Part shown: positions 1 through 7,626 of the stretch, piece after piece
Numbering within the stretch: the stretch's first letter is position 1
Layout of the letters: the number at the start of each line of letters is the position of its first letter
Virus record (IMG/VR): IMGVR_UViG_3300017728_003044
Location: 1 to 24,040 of that record
DNA length: 24,040 bases
Reading direction: 5' to 3' (one strand)
Source of the DNA: a virus
Notes under the pieces: model-generated
What the model was told of the DNA's origin: nothing
Databases searched by the model: none
Seen by the model: only the letters and a program-made list of their open reading frames with translations
Position numbers and translations under genes: made by a program

Positions 1-622
1 AGTCTGAGCTTCTAAGCTTTGCCCTTGTCGCAAATATTAACCGTGTAGCAACTAAACGCTTATCTGATCTAGTTTGTTTATCCCAGTTCAGTATACTTCT
101 ACGAACTGCTTTGTAATCGGAGTTAGTAATTCTCAAAGCAGATTCGAGTTTAATAAACAAAGAACTAGGATTAACTTCACTACCGTTAGCTAATGCTCGA
201 ATATATCTATTAATATCAAGTACAGGAATACGTGAGTTTCTTTTCATTTCTTTAGCTGACTTAGGATCTTTTAACTTATTTTGTGCAGAATCACCTCCTA
301 CTATAAAATATATAAAGTTATAAAGATCTGTACCCATGATTCTATAATATCTATAAGTTTCAAAGCCCACAGTCTTTTTAGCGTATTTTTGCACTATGTT
401 TTTAAAATCGGGATACTTACGCATAGTTTCTAATATTAATAGTGTTAGGTACAATCTCTCACAACAATCTGAGAATGTTAGCTTTTTTGAACTTCCATTA
501 TCTTTTGTCATACGTGCTTCGTGCAAGTCCTTAATGAATGAGAATGCTTCTTCTTTAGAAGTATCCATAGTATGGCCTCCTTCTATTGCTGCCCATTCAG
601 TTGCTGTGTACCGATCAGTCAT
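1..622 (-). CDS. Conserved phage-type protein of unknown function (3' end outside window)
   Basis: An open frame starts at the ATG at 622-620 and runs without a stop to the left edge, so at least 207 residues are present and the C-terminus is missing. The protein begins MTDRYTATEW and is rich in Lys, Arg and Tyr. I see no signal peptide or membrane segment and recognise no domain. A purine-rich AGAGG lies about 11 bases before the ATG. A second in-frame Met is at codon 19. It starts just after the stop of the next gene upstream (629-631) and so probably belongs to the same minus-strand unit that begins near 3206. Being co-oriented with T4-like genes suggests a phage protein, but no function can be assigned. 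Confidence 0.75.
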   Translation of the reverse strand, partial: MTDRYTATEWAAIEGGHTMDTSKEEAFSFIKDLHEARMTKDNGSSKKLTFSDCCERLYLTLLILETMRKYPDFKNIVQKYAKKTVGFETYRYYRIMGTDLYNFIYFIVGGDSAQNKLKDPKSAKEMKRNSRIPVLDINRYIRALANGSEVNPSSLFIKLESALRITNSDYKAVRRSILNWDKQTRSDKRLVATRLIFATRAKLRSSD

Positions 623-628
623 TAAATA

Positions 629-1093
629 TTAGCCTCTTGCAAAGTCTTTTGCGTCGCGATCAATTTCGTCATCACTTGGTGCTTTATCTTCTGGTTCGTC
701 ATCTGGCTCATCTTGTGGCTCAGGGTCTTTAACACCAACATCAGTTTTCATACTAGCATTTTCTTCTGCTTTTTTAAGCAGTTTCATAATAGTTGGCTTG
801 TCACAACCACAAGCAGATTCTAAATCTTTAAAAAATTTAGCAAGCTTTTGCTTTGGATCGCCGCTGCCTTCTGATGGATCTTTGATTCCAAAGGTGTTAC
901 CAACAGTAGTTAGTGCTGACCCAAGTGATCCCATTTTATTCATCATGCCTAGTTCTTCGTCTGACATTTTAGCTAGGCTTCCCGGCTCTCCTGTGCCTTG
1001 TCCTAGTTGTTGAAGTGTACGACCAAACCTTGCCATCTTTTGGGCAAAAGGTGATGCATCGTAGTAACCTTCTGTAATTTCATGTACTTTCAT
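629..1093 (-). CDS. Acidic-tailed phage protein of unknown function
   Basis: Encodes 154 residues starting MKVHEITEGYYDASPF. I chose the ATG at 1093 over an in-frame start 14 codons upstream because AAGGAG sits 7 bases before it and because the N-terminus fits the 'MKxxEIxE' style common in marine T4-like phage proteins. The middle is rich in Gly, Met and Lys (about residues 30-95). A CGC motif lies near residue 97. The last 40 residues are strongly acidic and Pro-rich, so probably disordered. It follows the ligase-like gene by 10 bases. No enzymatic motif is visible. A structural or scaffold role is possible but cannot be shown. Confidence 0.75.
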   Translation of the reverse strand: MKVHEITEGYYDASPFAQKMARFGRTLQQLGQGTGEPGSLAKMSDEELGMMNKMGSLGSALTTVGNTFGIKDPSEGSGDPKQKLAKFFKDLESACGCDKPTIMKLLKKAEENASMKTDVGVKDPEPQDEPDDEPEDKAPSDDEIDRDAKDFARG

Positions 1094-1103
1094 TTCTAAC
1101 TCC

Positions 1104-2189
1104 TTAGTTTGGTTGCCATCTTGTACGAGGTACAAGTTTTACTTTTGATTTTTGTGCGACATAACCTTCGCCGCCTTTTTCGCCTGCTGTAGTTGCCTTA
1201 ACGTCTGCATCTGCGGAATCTAATTGATCTATGATATTGTCCTTTACAGTCATTATTGTTTTGATAAGTCCAAATATACTTGCTAATGCTTTTGGTGAAG
1301 CATCATGCATACCTTTAATTTTTGCTTGCTTGTTTGCACTTACCTTACTAGTACTTAGCCATTCAAAGAATCCTGATTCTATATTTTTTAGCTGTTGTGT
1401 GCGTGTCATATGATTGACATATGTATAAATGATATTCTTCATATCACTTAGGCCTTTTTGTGGTGCAAGAAACTGATCAATTACTTTTGCACTTGCATTT
1501 GCTTTTTTACGTATAGCATCTGTTTGTTTTGTATCAACCTTGGGTTGATGTGTTACATATGTTTGTCCTAGCACAACAACATCTCTATTATTAAAAATAC
1601 TTACATCTTTAATAGGTGTGCTATCTTTACTCCCAAAAGTTTCATATGTAGTATGTGCTACGACACCAACTTGTGAGGCCGCTATGCGTTGCCCAAGCTC
1701 GCTTTTCTTAGTCACGGTGTATGTAACTTTATTAGGAGTAAAGACAACTGAGTCGTTATCACTAGTAAATGGCTTGCGTGGTGTATAAAGTAAGTCTCCG
1801 TATGCATAGCCTCTAAAGCTAGGAGGTGTTGCAGATTTCATCAAGTCAAACACACTAGCCATATCTCCAGCAAAGTCTTTACGCCAGTCTTCGCCTTTAC
1901 CTGTGTTTAAAATAAACTTAGACAAGTCAGCTGATGTTGTTGACTTTTGTCTCCCCCAGCCATTTTTACCTACACATACAAATGTGCCGTCTGGTTCACG
2001 TCCCCAATAAAATGTAGGGTTGCCGTCCCATTTAATAGCTACATCACCTGAGTCACTGCCCATGCCGTCTAGTATATCTGCTGCTTTCATTGCGCCAGCT
2101 GATCCGTTAACAGTCACAAGATCTTCTACGTGATTATATTCGCGACCCTTAAATTCTTCGGTCAGTATTTTAAACTCTTGATATCTCAT
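1104..2189 (-). CDS. Ligase-like nucleotidyltransferase family protein (DUF6267-like)
   Basis: Encodes 361 residues. The N-terminus (MRYQEFKILTEEF) is of the type seen on marine T4-like phage proteins. Residues 50-60 read DVAIKWDGNPT, which contains a KxDG motif (Lys53-Trp-Asp-Gly56). This is the signature of the lysine that becomes AMP-linked in ATP-dependent DNA/RNA ligases and capping enzymes. A glycine-rich stretch (VCVGKNGWGR, 71-80) and GYAYGDLLYTPR further on could be later ligase motifs, but I cannot verify them. I recall phage proteins of this kind filed under DUF6267. The start overlaps the stop of the nucleotidyltransferase gene by four bases (ATGA), which implies translational coupling and a shared task such as RNA or DNA end repair. 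Ligase activity is inferred, not shown. Confidence 0.7.
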   Translation of the reverse strand: MRYQEFKILTEEFKGREYNHVEDLVTVNGSAGAMKAADILDGMGSDSGDVAIKWDGNPTFYWGREPDGTFVCVGKNGWGRQKSTTSADLSKFILNTGKGEDWRKDFAGDMASVFDLMKSATPPSFRGYAYGDLLYTPRKPFTSDNDSVVFTPNKVTYTVTKKSELGQRIAASQVGVVAHTTYETFGSKDSTPIKDVSIFNNRDVVVLGQTYVTHQPKVDTKQTDAIRKKANASAKVIDQFLAPQKGLSDMKNIIYTYVNHMTRTQQLKNIESGFFEWLSTSKVSANKQAKIKGMHDASPKALASIFGLIKTIMTVKDNIIDQLDSADADVKATTAGEKGGEGYVAQKSKVKLVPRTRWQPN

Positions 2190-2956
2190 TTTGGTAGCAG
2201 TTCTTTGATCCGTCTAAGCTGTTTGTCTTCTAATGTTTCAGTTGGTGCAGGTATCTTCTTTTTCATCCAAGCACTTTCTGGATCAGCTTCGTACTTGTCT
2301 ACAATTGCTTGTGCTTCTGGATTTGCTTTTACAATACTTTCAACACTTCCTAAGTCCGCAGCTTTTGCTTTTGGATTTAAAAGAATCTTAGCTACTTGAT
2401 TAAGATCGCTTGATATAAGTTCGTTAGTTTCCCTGTCAACTAGTCCTTTATACGCACTCCATTTCATGCCATTAGGATGATCGTCTGTTGTTTTTACTTT
2501 AGCAAGGTCAGCTATCATAATTTGCTTGTGTACACCTTTGTACAACGATCCTTTAGGTAAGTCGTGTACGTGAAACTTTTGGGCTGTAGCACCGTTGTCT
2601 ACTACCATAATATCAACTTGTTGAGGTGTGTCACCTATTGTGGTTTTAACATGTACAATTTGTCCTGACTTGCGTGTTTCAAAGCCAGCTTGCTGAAATA
2701 ACTTTTCTAATTCTATTTTTGCATTTTTTGTATCTGCAACTTTGAAGTGCTTTATTATAGTACCAGCATCAACAATCATATCTAAATCGCCACTTAGTTT
2801 ACCTGGTGTTGGTGTTGCACCAGAACCAATTGGTAGTGCTTTGGCACCTGTAACTTTCATGACTTTATTAATTTGTTTCATCATGTCCGGTATCAGCTTT
2901 TGATCGAACTCAGCTGTACCTTGGAAGATGTTGCCACCTTCGTTAAGAATTGTCAT
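2186..2956 (-). CDS. DNA polymerase beta-type nucleotidyltransferase
   Basis: Encodes 256 residues. Residues 43-59 contain the hallmark of the Pol-beta/poly(A) polymerase/tRNA nucleotidyltransferase superfamily: a Gly-Ser-Gly (44-46) followed by Gly-Asp57-Leu-Asp59. A third carboxylate is plausible at Asp115 (QQVDIMVVD). Together these would bind two metal ions and an NTP. The C-terminal part (about 180-256) is Lys/Glu-rich. AAGGAA precedes the ATG by 6 bases, and the start overlaps the end of the upstream gene by 14 bases. The protein probably transfers a nucleotide to an RNA, nucleic acid or other hydroxyl. The direct coupling to a KxDG protein suggests an end-processing and sealing pair. 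The substrate is unknown. Confidence 0.75.
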   Translation of the reverse strand: MTILNEGGNIFQGTAEFDQKLIPDMMKQINKVMKVTGAKALPIGSGATPTPGKLSGDLDMIVDAGTIIKHFKVADTKNAKIELEKLFQQAGFETRKSGQIVHVKTTIGDTPQQVDIMVVDNGATAQKFHVHDLPKGSLYKGVHKQIMIADLAKVKTTDDHPNGMKWSAYKGLVDRETNELISSDLNQVAKILLNPKAKAADLGSVESIVKANPEAQAIVDKYEADPESAWMKKKIPAPTETLEDKQLRRIKELLPK

Positions 2957-3206
2957 TCTGCTTTCCTTCTCGTATTCTATGGATTGCCCTACGAAACTTA
3001 CGAGGATCGCCTGATTTAATACTATTAATAAAACGGCGCTCTAGTTCAGAAGCTGTGTCTATATCATAATGACTATGTACCCGACTGAGCAGATTAATAG
3101 CACTCTCAATGATATTATTCGCAGTGGTATCAATAAACAAATCATTATCACGATTGCCATGTACCTGGTTTAATTCGTCTAAAATTGATCTGGTACGTTT
3201 CTTCAT
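2943..3206 (-). CDS. Small conserved T4-like phage protein
   Basis: Encodes 87 residues starting MKKRTRSILDELN. A GTG four codons upstream is in frame, but the ATG at 3206 gives the N-terminus I associate with this family in marine T4-like phages, with GAGAG 7 bases before it. The protein is charged, mostly helical by composition (Leu, Ile, Arg, Glu) and has no membrane segment. A TATAAATA box lies 26 bases upstream on the same strand (3232-3239), so this is the first gene of the minus-strand late unit reaching past position 1. Function unknown. Confidence 0.8.
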   Translation of the reverse strand: MKKRTRSILDELNQVHGNRDNDLFIDTTANNIIESAINLLSRVHSHYDIDTASELERRFINSIKSGDPRKFRRAIHRIREGKQNDNS

Positions 3207-3231
3207 AGTTTCTCTCACACTTCCTTATGTG

Positions 3232-3239
3232 TATTTATA
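3232..3239 (-). promoter_or_regulatory. T4-type late promoter (TATAAATA) for the leftward unit
   Basis: The top strand reads TATTTATA, giving a perfect TATAAATA on the minus strand, about 26 bases upstream of the ATG at 3206. T4-like phages use this single -10-like box with the gp55-type sigma factor and need no -35 box. It lies back-to-back with the plus-strand box at 3250. Confidence 0.75.
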
Positions 3240-3249
3240 AGGTTTGGAG

Positions 3250-3257
3250 TATAAATA
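3250..3257 (+). promoter_or_regulatory. T4-type late promoter (TATAAATA) for the lipase gene
   Basis: A perfect TATAAATA on the plus strand, 49 bases before the lipase ATG. Transcription would start near 3263, so the mRNA leader would be essentially the hairpin at 3257-3295 plus the ribosome-binding site. Confidence 0.75.
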
Positions 3258-3295
3258 TTGCTGTAACGACTACTTCTAGTCGCTACTATAGCAAT
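3257..3295 (+). promoter_or_regulatory. Long leader hairpin next to the lipase ribosome-binding site
   Basis: Three nested arms pair: ATTGCT with AGCAAT, GTA with TAC, and CGACTA with TAGTCG around a CTTC loop. This makes about 15 base pairs interrupted by a 1x1 mismatch and a 3-base bulge. AAGGAGG begins within a base or two of the hairpin and is followed by the ATG at 3307. It could stabilise the late mRNA or tune ribosome access. It is not a terminator, as no T-run follows. Confidence 0.65.
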
Positions 3296-3306
3296 AAGGA
3301 GGAAAG

Positions 3307-4092
3307 ATGCCGGGTATTTTAGATCTCGATACATATAATCGATCATTACTTTTCGCGAAGTTATCAAAGTATGCTTATTATAACATCAATAGTGCAAAAA
3401 AGCAAGCGAAAAAATTAGGTTTTACAACAACAGAATTTTATGACCGGGACGGTGCTCAAGCATATAGATTCCAAAATAAAACAGATATGGTTATAGCTTG
3501 TAGGGGAACACAGCCTACACAGTATAGTGATATACAAGCAGACTTAAAGGCAATGCCTGTCGTTGCTGAAACTGTGTCCAGAGTGCATAGAGGTTTTAAG
3601 GACGAAGTAGACGACTTATGGCCTATGATACTAGAAGATATACAACGTAAAGCAAATGCAAAGAAAACTGTTTGGTTCTGTGGACATTCGTTAGGTGCAG
3701 CTATGGCAACTATTATGGCTAGCAGATGTTATCATCATGAAGGTATTCCAAATCCGTATGAGCTTTACACTTACGGTAGTCCAAGAGTAGGATGGACCAA
3801 GTATTGTACATCTTTAGGCGTCAGACATATTAGATGGGTAAACAATAACGATATAGTCACAAGAGTTCCATTAAACATAATGGGATATAGACACCATGGC
3901 ATGGAACACTATCTAAACACTTGGGGCAATGTTCGTACACTCACAGGATGGCAAAGAACTAAAGACAGGTTTAGAGGTATTTGGAGAGGTATCAAAGTAA
4001 TGAAAGTTGATAGTTTCTCAGATCACTCTATTGATGCTTATGTAATGCACATTAAAAAAGCCGCTGAAGGTATGGAAACACCGCAAGTTTAG
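3307..4092 (+). CDS. Class 3 (alpha/beta-hydrolase) lipase
   Basis: Encodes 261 residues. The nucleophile elbow GHSLG is at 126-130 (Ser128), preceded by beta-strand residues TVWFC. An oxyanion-region CRGT is at 65-68, the acid is probably Asp182 in [10 protein letters not shown], and the His is 196 or 197 in GYRHHGME. This is the full triad layout of fungal-type lipase 3 proteins, which hydrolyse acyl esters of glycerides or phospholipids. There is no signal peptide, so it would act in the cytoplasm on the inner membrane or be released by lysis. It has a strong AAGGAGG site and its own late promoter. The stop overlaps the stop of the convergent PRPP synthetase gene. A role in lysis or membrane remodelling is inference. 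Confidence 0.85.
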   Translation: MPGILDLDTYNRSLLFAKLSKYAYYNINSAKKQAKKLGFTTTEFYDRDGAQAYRFQNKTDMVIACRGTQPTQYSDIQADLKAMPVVAETVSRVHRGFKDEVDDLWPMILEDIQRKANAKKTVWFCGHSLGAAMATIMASRCYHHEGIPNPYELYTYGSPRVGWTKYCTSLGVRHIRWVNNNDIVTRVPLNIMGYRHHGMEHYLNTWGNVRTLTGWQRTKDRFRGIWRGIKVMKVDSFSDHSIDAYVMHIKKAAEGMETPQV

Positions 4093-5021
4093 TCAAACAG
4101 TGAACTTACGCTTTCTTCGTTAGTAACTCTACGAATAGCTTCACCGAATAGTGTTCCAACACTTACTTCACGCAATTTCTTAAGTTTACTAAAGTCCCTA
4201 GTGTTGATACTGTCAGTAACTACTAGTTCATCAAGTACACTCTTTTCTACACGTTTAACTGCTTCTCCACTTAGCACTCCGTGTGTAATATAAGCTCTAA
4301 CACTTAATGCTCCTGCATCCATAATAGCTTGTGCCGCACCACATAGTGTTCCTCCGCTGTCTACAATGTCATCTACTAGAATAGCATGCTTGTCTTTCAC
4401 ATCACCAATTAGTGCCATTACTTCACTAACACCTGCTTGTGGTCTACGCTTATCAACGACAGCAATATCTCCATGAAACATATCAGCAAACTTTCTAGCA
4501 CGAACTGCACCGCCTGCATCAGGCGAAACAAAGACAGTGCCTTGATTAACATTAACATGTGATCTAATATCATCTGCAAATACGATACGGCTTGTTAAAT
4601 CGTCCACTGGAATATCAAAGAACCCCTGTATTTGTCCTGCATGTAAATCCATTGTAAGTATTCTATCTGCACCAGCTGTTGTAATTAAATTAGCAACCAA
4701 CTTAGCAGTAATAGGTGTACGACTTGCACTCTTACGATCTTGACGAGCATAACCAAAGTAAGGAATAACTGCTGTAATACGACTAGCACTACTACGCTTG
4801 GCAGCATCAATCATTATAAGCAATTCCATTAAACTATCGTTTACAGGAGTTGATGTTGAGTTACAAATAAAAACATCTTCTCCCCTTATATTTTCTAAAA
4901 ACTCTACACTGGTTTCTCCGTCCGCAAAGTTACTTACTTTAGCAGGAACTAATGTGGCAAAACAGTGTTGTGCGATTCTATCAGCTAACTCCGGATTCGC
5001 ATTGCCAGTTATTATCTTCAT
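4089..5021 (-). CDS. prs: Ribose-phosphate pyrophosphokinase (PRPP synthetase)
   Basis: Encodes 310 residues, the usual class I length. It makes PRPP from ribose 5-phosphate and ATP, feeding purine, pyrimidine, His and NAD synthesis. Visible signatures are the N-terminal NPELA and FADGE, the catalytic-loop region [10 protein letters not shown], the metal/ATP signature [27 protein letters not shown], and the PRPP-binding loop [14 protein letters not shown] two codons upstream (5027) is also possible. I prefer the ATG at 5021, but both follow GGAAGGG. The gene overlaps or abuts the UDP-glucose dehydrogenase gene and shares its sigma70-type promoter. In a phage it would raise nucleotide supply and would consume the pentose phosphate that the gluconeogenic genes at 14.9-17.8 kb could help make. 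Confidence 0.95.
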   Translation of the reverse strand: MKIITGNANPELADRIAQHCFATLVPAKVSNFADGETSVEFLENIRGEDVFICNSTSTPVNDSLMELLIMIDAAKRSSASRITAVIPYFGYARQDRKSASRTPITAKLVANLITTAGADRILTMDLHAGQIQGFFDIPVDDLTSRIVFADDIRSHVNVNQGTVFVSPDAGGAVRARKFADMFHGDIAVVDKRRPQAGVSEVMALIGDVKDKHAILVDDIVDSGGTLCGAAQAIMDAGALSVRAYITHGVLSGEAVKRVEKSVLDELVVTDSINTRDFSKLKKLREVSVGTLFGEAIRRVTNEESVSSLFD

Positions 5022-5023
5022 CT

Positions 5024-5824
5024 TCAAGTGTCACCCTTCCTTACGTTATTATTATATTGAATAGCTTCTCGTATCAACGACAAGTCTATATCAAAGTCCT
5101 GTGCTGTTTTTAGAATTGCTTGGGTGTCTTTGGGAAAACAGTGACCTCCGAAACCCCGTTCTGATGTTACTCTGCTGTGGCTATCTCCTATTCGGTTGTC
5201 GTCTGTTATTAAGGGTATGACTGCTTCGTGATCAACTTCAGCGGCTTTGCATAAATCATAAACTTGATTAAAGAAAGCAACTTTTGTAGCTAAAAAGCTG
5301 TTACGAAAATATTTAGCTAATATCAAATCTCTTGGATGTGCGTGTTTAATCTTTACTACTTTGTTGGGTCTGATCATTACTCTTTCTAATATTCTTTCCC
5401 AAAAGTAATAGTGTCCACCTCCCATATAAAAAGTTTCAGTAGCAAGCATATCTTCTACTGCATGTTCTGCTCTTATAAACTCAGGGGAGAATGTAATTGT
5501 ATGTGTTGGGAACAAACTTTCTATTTGTTCCCAACCTTCAAGACTGATTGTGCTTTTGATTAGTACCGGAGTTTTTGGATCTGTATCTGTGAGTACATCA
5601 AAGACATTTGACATATCACATTCACCAGTTTCTGCTTGCGGAGTACTTACGCAGATTATTACTCCTTCAGCGTTTGTGTCACTGATTTTTAATCCGCATG
5701 TAAGATCTTTTCCTAGTATTCTATAATACTCAGGATCAACTATTTTGGTAGTTACACCACACTCTTTTAGATAGGCTTCGACAGCTCTACCAACATGGCC
5801 ATACCCTGCAATAGTTATTCTCAT
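5024..5824 (-). CDS. UDP-glucose 6-dehydrogenase-like protein, lacking the C-terminal domain
   Basis: Encodes 266 residues against 390-450 for typical UDP-glucose/GDP-mannose dehydrogenases. The N-terminal Rossmann fold starts [20 protein letters not shown] (58-63) and the central helix with Lys171 and Asn175 ([15 protein letters not shown]) are normal, and the catalytic Cys229 is in FGGHCFPKD. The protein ends soon afterwards, so the C-terminal UDP-sugar-binding domain is absent. It would oxidise a nucleotide sugar with NAD(+), for surface polysaccharide or a sugar-based DNA modification; the substrate is uncertain. GGAAG lies 6 bases before the ATG, and a consensus sigma70 promoter lies 26-54 bases upstream. 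Confidence 0.85.
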   Translation of the reverse strand: MRITIAGYGHVGRAVEAYLKECGVTTKIVDPEYYRILGKDLTCGLKISDTNAEGVIICVSTPQAETGECDMSNVFDVLTDTDPKTPVLIKSTISLEGWEQIESLFPTHTITFSPEFIRAEHAVEDMLATETFYMGGGHYYFWERILERVMIRPNKVVKIKHAHPRDLILAKYFRNSFLATKVAFFNQVYDLCKAAEVDHEAVIPLITDDNRIGDSHSRVTSERGFGGHCFPKDTQAILKTAQDFDIDLSLIREAIQYNNNVRKGDT

Positions 5825-5849
5825 TGATACTTCCGCAAATGTTTCTTAT

Positions 5850-5878
5850 AGTATACTATCTAATACTAACATTGTCAA
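5850..5878 (-). promoter_or_regulatory. Consensus sigma70 promoter for the dehydrogenase-prs unit
   Basis: On the minus strand TTGACA (5878-5873) is followed after exactly 17 bases by TATACT (5855-5850), five or six of six matches in each box. The start would be near 5843, leaving a leader of about 20 bases. Such a promoter needs only host RNA polymerase and suggests early expression. Confidence 0.75.
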
Positions 5879-5885
5879 GTTAAAT

Positions 5886-6845
5886 TTAAAATCCATTTGG
5901 TATTAATATATAATGGATTGTTAATACAATAGCAACCGATGCTCCTAGTCCAATCATCATCTTTTGGAAGTCTCTTGCCACCAAAGGAAATACACTTTTG
6001 AACTTTGTCTTGCCAGTGAATTGTGCAATAGCAAGTTCTCTACCTGCAAGCATACCAACGAATACCCAAGTAGTTGACATAGGTATATCATTTAGCTCTT
6101 TGAAAAAGTACAAGCATAACCAATAGAACAAATCAATTAGTGTAGCACTTCGCACATATCTTGTGTTATGTTTTTCTAATACAATTGATTGTATCTTGCC
6201 GCCACGTTCTTTAAACATCCAGAATAAACCTGCAACAAATACAAAACTAACAAGCACCATTAAATCTACAGGAACTTGTCGTGGTAGAAATACTGCAATG
6301 TTAGCCATATCATGTGATAACCAAGTCCACCATAGTCCGCCTGTTGCTACCCATTGTGCAACACGCCACCAAGACTTGTGTTCTTCTCTAACAGGAACTG
6401 TTTCATCAAGCTTCCTGCTTACTAGGTACCAAACACCGTATGCGAATAGTGCCGCAATACCATATCCCATTATACTTTTCATAAGCATTTTCTCTAGTAC
6501 AAATGTACTTGCGAATGCACTTAGTACTAAGAAGCTAGTTGATACAGGTACACCAAGTCTAGTAAGTAATACAAGTATACCTGGTGCCGCTGCATGATAC
6601 CATTGTATTTCTTGCCACGGTATTTTATTAAGACGGCCATAACTTATATCGCCGCCATTAGTTGCCCAACCATACCAAAGCGTGGCAAGTAATACTGTAC
6701 TTGCTGATGCCCATAATATTTTGTAGTTGAATCTCTCATTGTTTGATGCCATCCATGTACCGAGAGTCTGTACTGAATCGTTTGCAATAACTGCATAAGC
6801 AGCAAATAGGAACCCGACCAGGCTCCATAAGGTGAGTGCGTCCAT
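5886..6845 (-). CDS. PiT-family (SLC20/PHO4) phosphate permease
   Basis: Encodes 319 residues with about nine or ten hydrophobic segments. The family has an inverted repeat, each half with a [G/A]NDxxN-type loop and a P-S-T loop. Here the first half shows AND (21-23) in VIANDSVQTLGT and VPVSTSF (99-105). The second half shows HDMAN (178-182) and DIPMSTTW. The normal second motif is GANDVANA, so the Asp-Asn pattern is partly changed. PiT proteins import metal-phosphate with H+ or Na+. This fits a phage needing phosphorus for DNA and for PRPP. GAGGAG lies 8 bases before the ATG and a perfect late promoter box lies upstream. Another solute is possible. Confidence 0.8.
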   Translation of the reverse strand: MDALTLWSLVGFLFAAYAVIANDSVQTLGTWMASNNERFNYKILWASASTVLLATLWYGWATNGGDISYGRLNKIPWQEIQWYHAAAPGILVLLTRLGVPVSTSFLVLSAFASTFVLEKMLMKSIMGYGIAALFAYGVWYLVSRKLDETVPVREEHKSWWRVAQWVATGGLWWTWLSHDMANIAVFLPRQVPVDLMVLVSFVFVAGLFWMFKERGGKIQSIVLEKHNTRYVRSATLIDLFYWLCLYFFKELNDIPMSTTWVFVGMLAGRELAIAQFTGKTKFKSVFPLVARDFQKMMIGLGASVAIVLTIHYILIPNGF

Positions 6846-6920
6846 TTGTTATCTCCTCTGCTTGATGGCTTTACCCCATCGCTCACATATTAAGACCAGG
6901 CTCGACGTTGCCCGACTGAT

Positions 6921-6928
6921 TATTTATA
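6921..6928 (-). promoter_or_regulatory. T4-type late promoter (TATAAATA) for the phosphate permease gene
   Basis: The top strand reads TATTTATA, giving TATAAATA on the minus strand, about 75 bases upstream of the permease ATG at 6845. The leader of roughly 70 bases carries a good ribosome-binding site (GAGGAG). Confidence 0.7.
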
Positions 6929-6961
6929 ATAACTCCTATTATTAACAATATCAATAGAGTA

Positions 6962-6989
6962 TTGACACGGTATGCATATCGTGCATAGT
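6962..6989 (+). promoter_or_regulatory. Possible sigma70 promoter with an operator-like inverted repeat
   Basis: TTGACA at 6962-6967 is followed after 16 bases by CATAGT (four of six to TATAAT). Inside the spacer and -10 box is a perfect inverted repeat, TATGCA (6971-6976), five bases, TGCATA (6982-6987). A dimeric repressor could bind here. It faces the small-gene/alternative-oxidase unit. The 270-base gap 6846-7115 otherwise holds an A8 run, this site and the late boxes on both strands. Confidence 0.4.
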
Positions 6990-7060
6990 AGGTATTTGCA
7001 AAAAAAATGGTAAAATCGTGGTTTATCCGCTCTAAACTGTACGTTTTATAGCTTCTCGAT

Positions 7061-7068
7061 GATAAATA
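7061..7068 (+). promoter_or_regulatory. T4-type late promoter (GATAAATA) for the small-gene/alternative-oxidase unit
   Basis: GATAAATA, one base from the T4 consensus, lies 47 bases before the ATG at 7116. The same GATAAATA variant occurs at 12755 (plus) and 20243 (minus), each also shortly upstream of a gene. Confidence 0.6.
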
Positions 7069-7115
7069 AAAGCGTTACAGTAAATGTAACCACACACAGA
7101 CACATAGGATAGACT

Positions 7116-7223
7116 ATGGGAGTTGAAAGCACTCCTAAAACAGCAATTGACGATGTCCAAAGCGACATTGACGCCGAGAAAAGACTCGGGGTATTGCTTT
7201 CCTTAAGCATCCAACATTTTTAA
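7116..7223 (+). CDS. Short acidic protein, 35 residues
   Basis: Reads MGVESTPKTAIDD and ends SIQHF. It is the first coding segment after the GATAAATA promoter, with AGGA about 7 bases before the ATG. It has no membrane segment or known motif. The next start has its own AGGAG 15 bases downstream. It could be a real small protein or a leader peptide. Confidence 0.5.
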   Translation: MGVESTPKTAIDDVQSDIDAEKRLGVLLSLSIQHF

Positions 7224-7238
7224 ACTAGGAGATTCACA

Positions 7239-7424
7239 ATGAGAAATGTGACTAAAGTCCTACGGCAACTGTTTGGATCTAAGACATCCAGTGACCACAA
7301 CAGTTACCTAACATGGGCAAAAACAGAGTACGGAAGCGATTGGCGTTTCGCGTATGATCATATGGTCAGGACTAGTGGTGAAAGACCACCACAATCAAAT
7401 AATAATTTGAGAGGATGGGTATAA
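7239..7424 (+). CDS. Small basic conserved protein, 61 residues
   Basis: Starts MRNVTKVLRQLFG and contains YLTWAKTEYGSDWRFAYDHM (43 of its residues lie before a Pro/Asn-rich tail). The Trp/Tyr-rich centre looks like a folded helical hairpin. AGGAG precedes the ATG by 9 bases. Its stop overlaps the next start in TAATG, so the two are translationally coupled. I do not recognise the family. Small proteins with this kind of sequence sit beside DUF1127 genes in alphaproteobacteria, which would fit host origin, but this is recollection only. Confidence 0.7.
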   Translation: MRNVTKVLRQLFGSKTSSDHNSYLTWAKTEYGSDWRFAYDHMVRTSGERPPQSNNNLRGWV

Positions 7425-7588
7425 TGGTATTATTAACTCCATTCAAAGCTATGGGTAATGCGTTGATGAGAGCAGCAGAAAGTGCTAGCTATGCTAGAGC
7501 GGCAGCTGAACTTGCTCGTCAAGGACAATACCAAGCAGCTAAAAGGTTGTACGAAGAACAAGCTAGAATAATTTCGGAGCGTTCTTAG
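7424..7588 (+). CDS. Small Ala-rich helical protein, 54 residues
   Basis: Encodes MVLLTPFKAMGNALMR followed by an Ala/Arg/Glu-rich amphipathic helix (ARAAAELARQGQYQAAKRL). The N-terminal part resembles the segment before the core in some alphaproteobacterial DUF1127 proteins, but the DUF1127 signature itself is absent. It begins in a TAATG overlap with the previous gene. Function unknown. Confidence 0.65.
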   Translation: MVLLTPFKAMGNALMRAAESASYARAAAELARQGQYQAAKRLYEEQARIISERS

Positions 7589-7604
7589 GACAACTATAAC
7601 TTTT

Positions 7605-7626
7605 ATCGAGCAGGGGTCTGCTTGAT
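7605..7626 (+). promoter_or_regulatory. Hairpin in the 128-base gap between small genes
   Basis: ATCGAGCA and TGCTTGAT pair over eight positions (one G-T) around a GGGGTC loop. Two weaker hairpins follow: ATGTT/AACAT near 7625-7640 and CATAC/GTATG at 7656-7672, the last followed by CTTTTT. No terminator-grade T-run follows the first. The gap may be a translation- or decay-control element inside the polycistronic mRNA. Confidence 0.4.

Noticed and set aside
6163-6597. A 144-codon open frame on the plus strand inside the phosphate permease gene
   Set aside because: It is antisense to a well-supported membrane protein, with no recognisable protein features or start signal.
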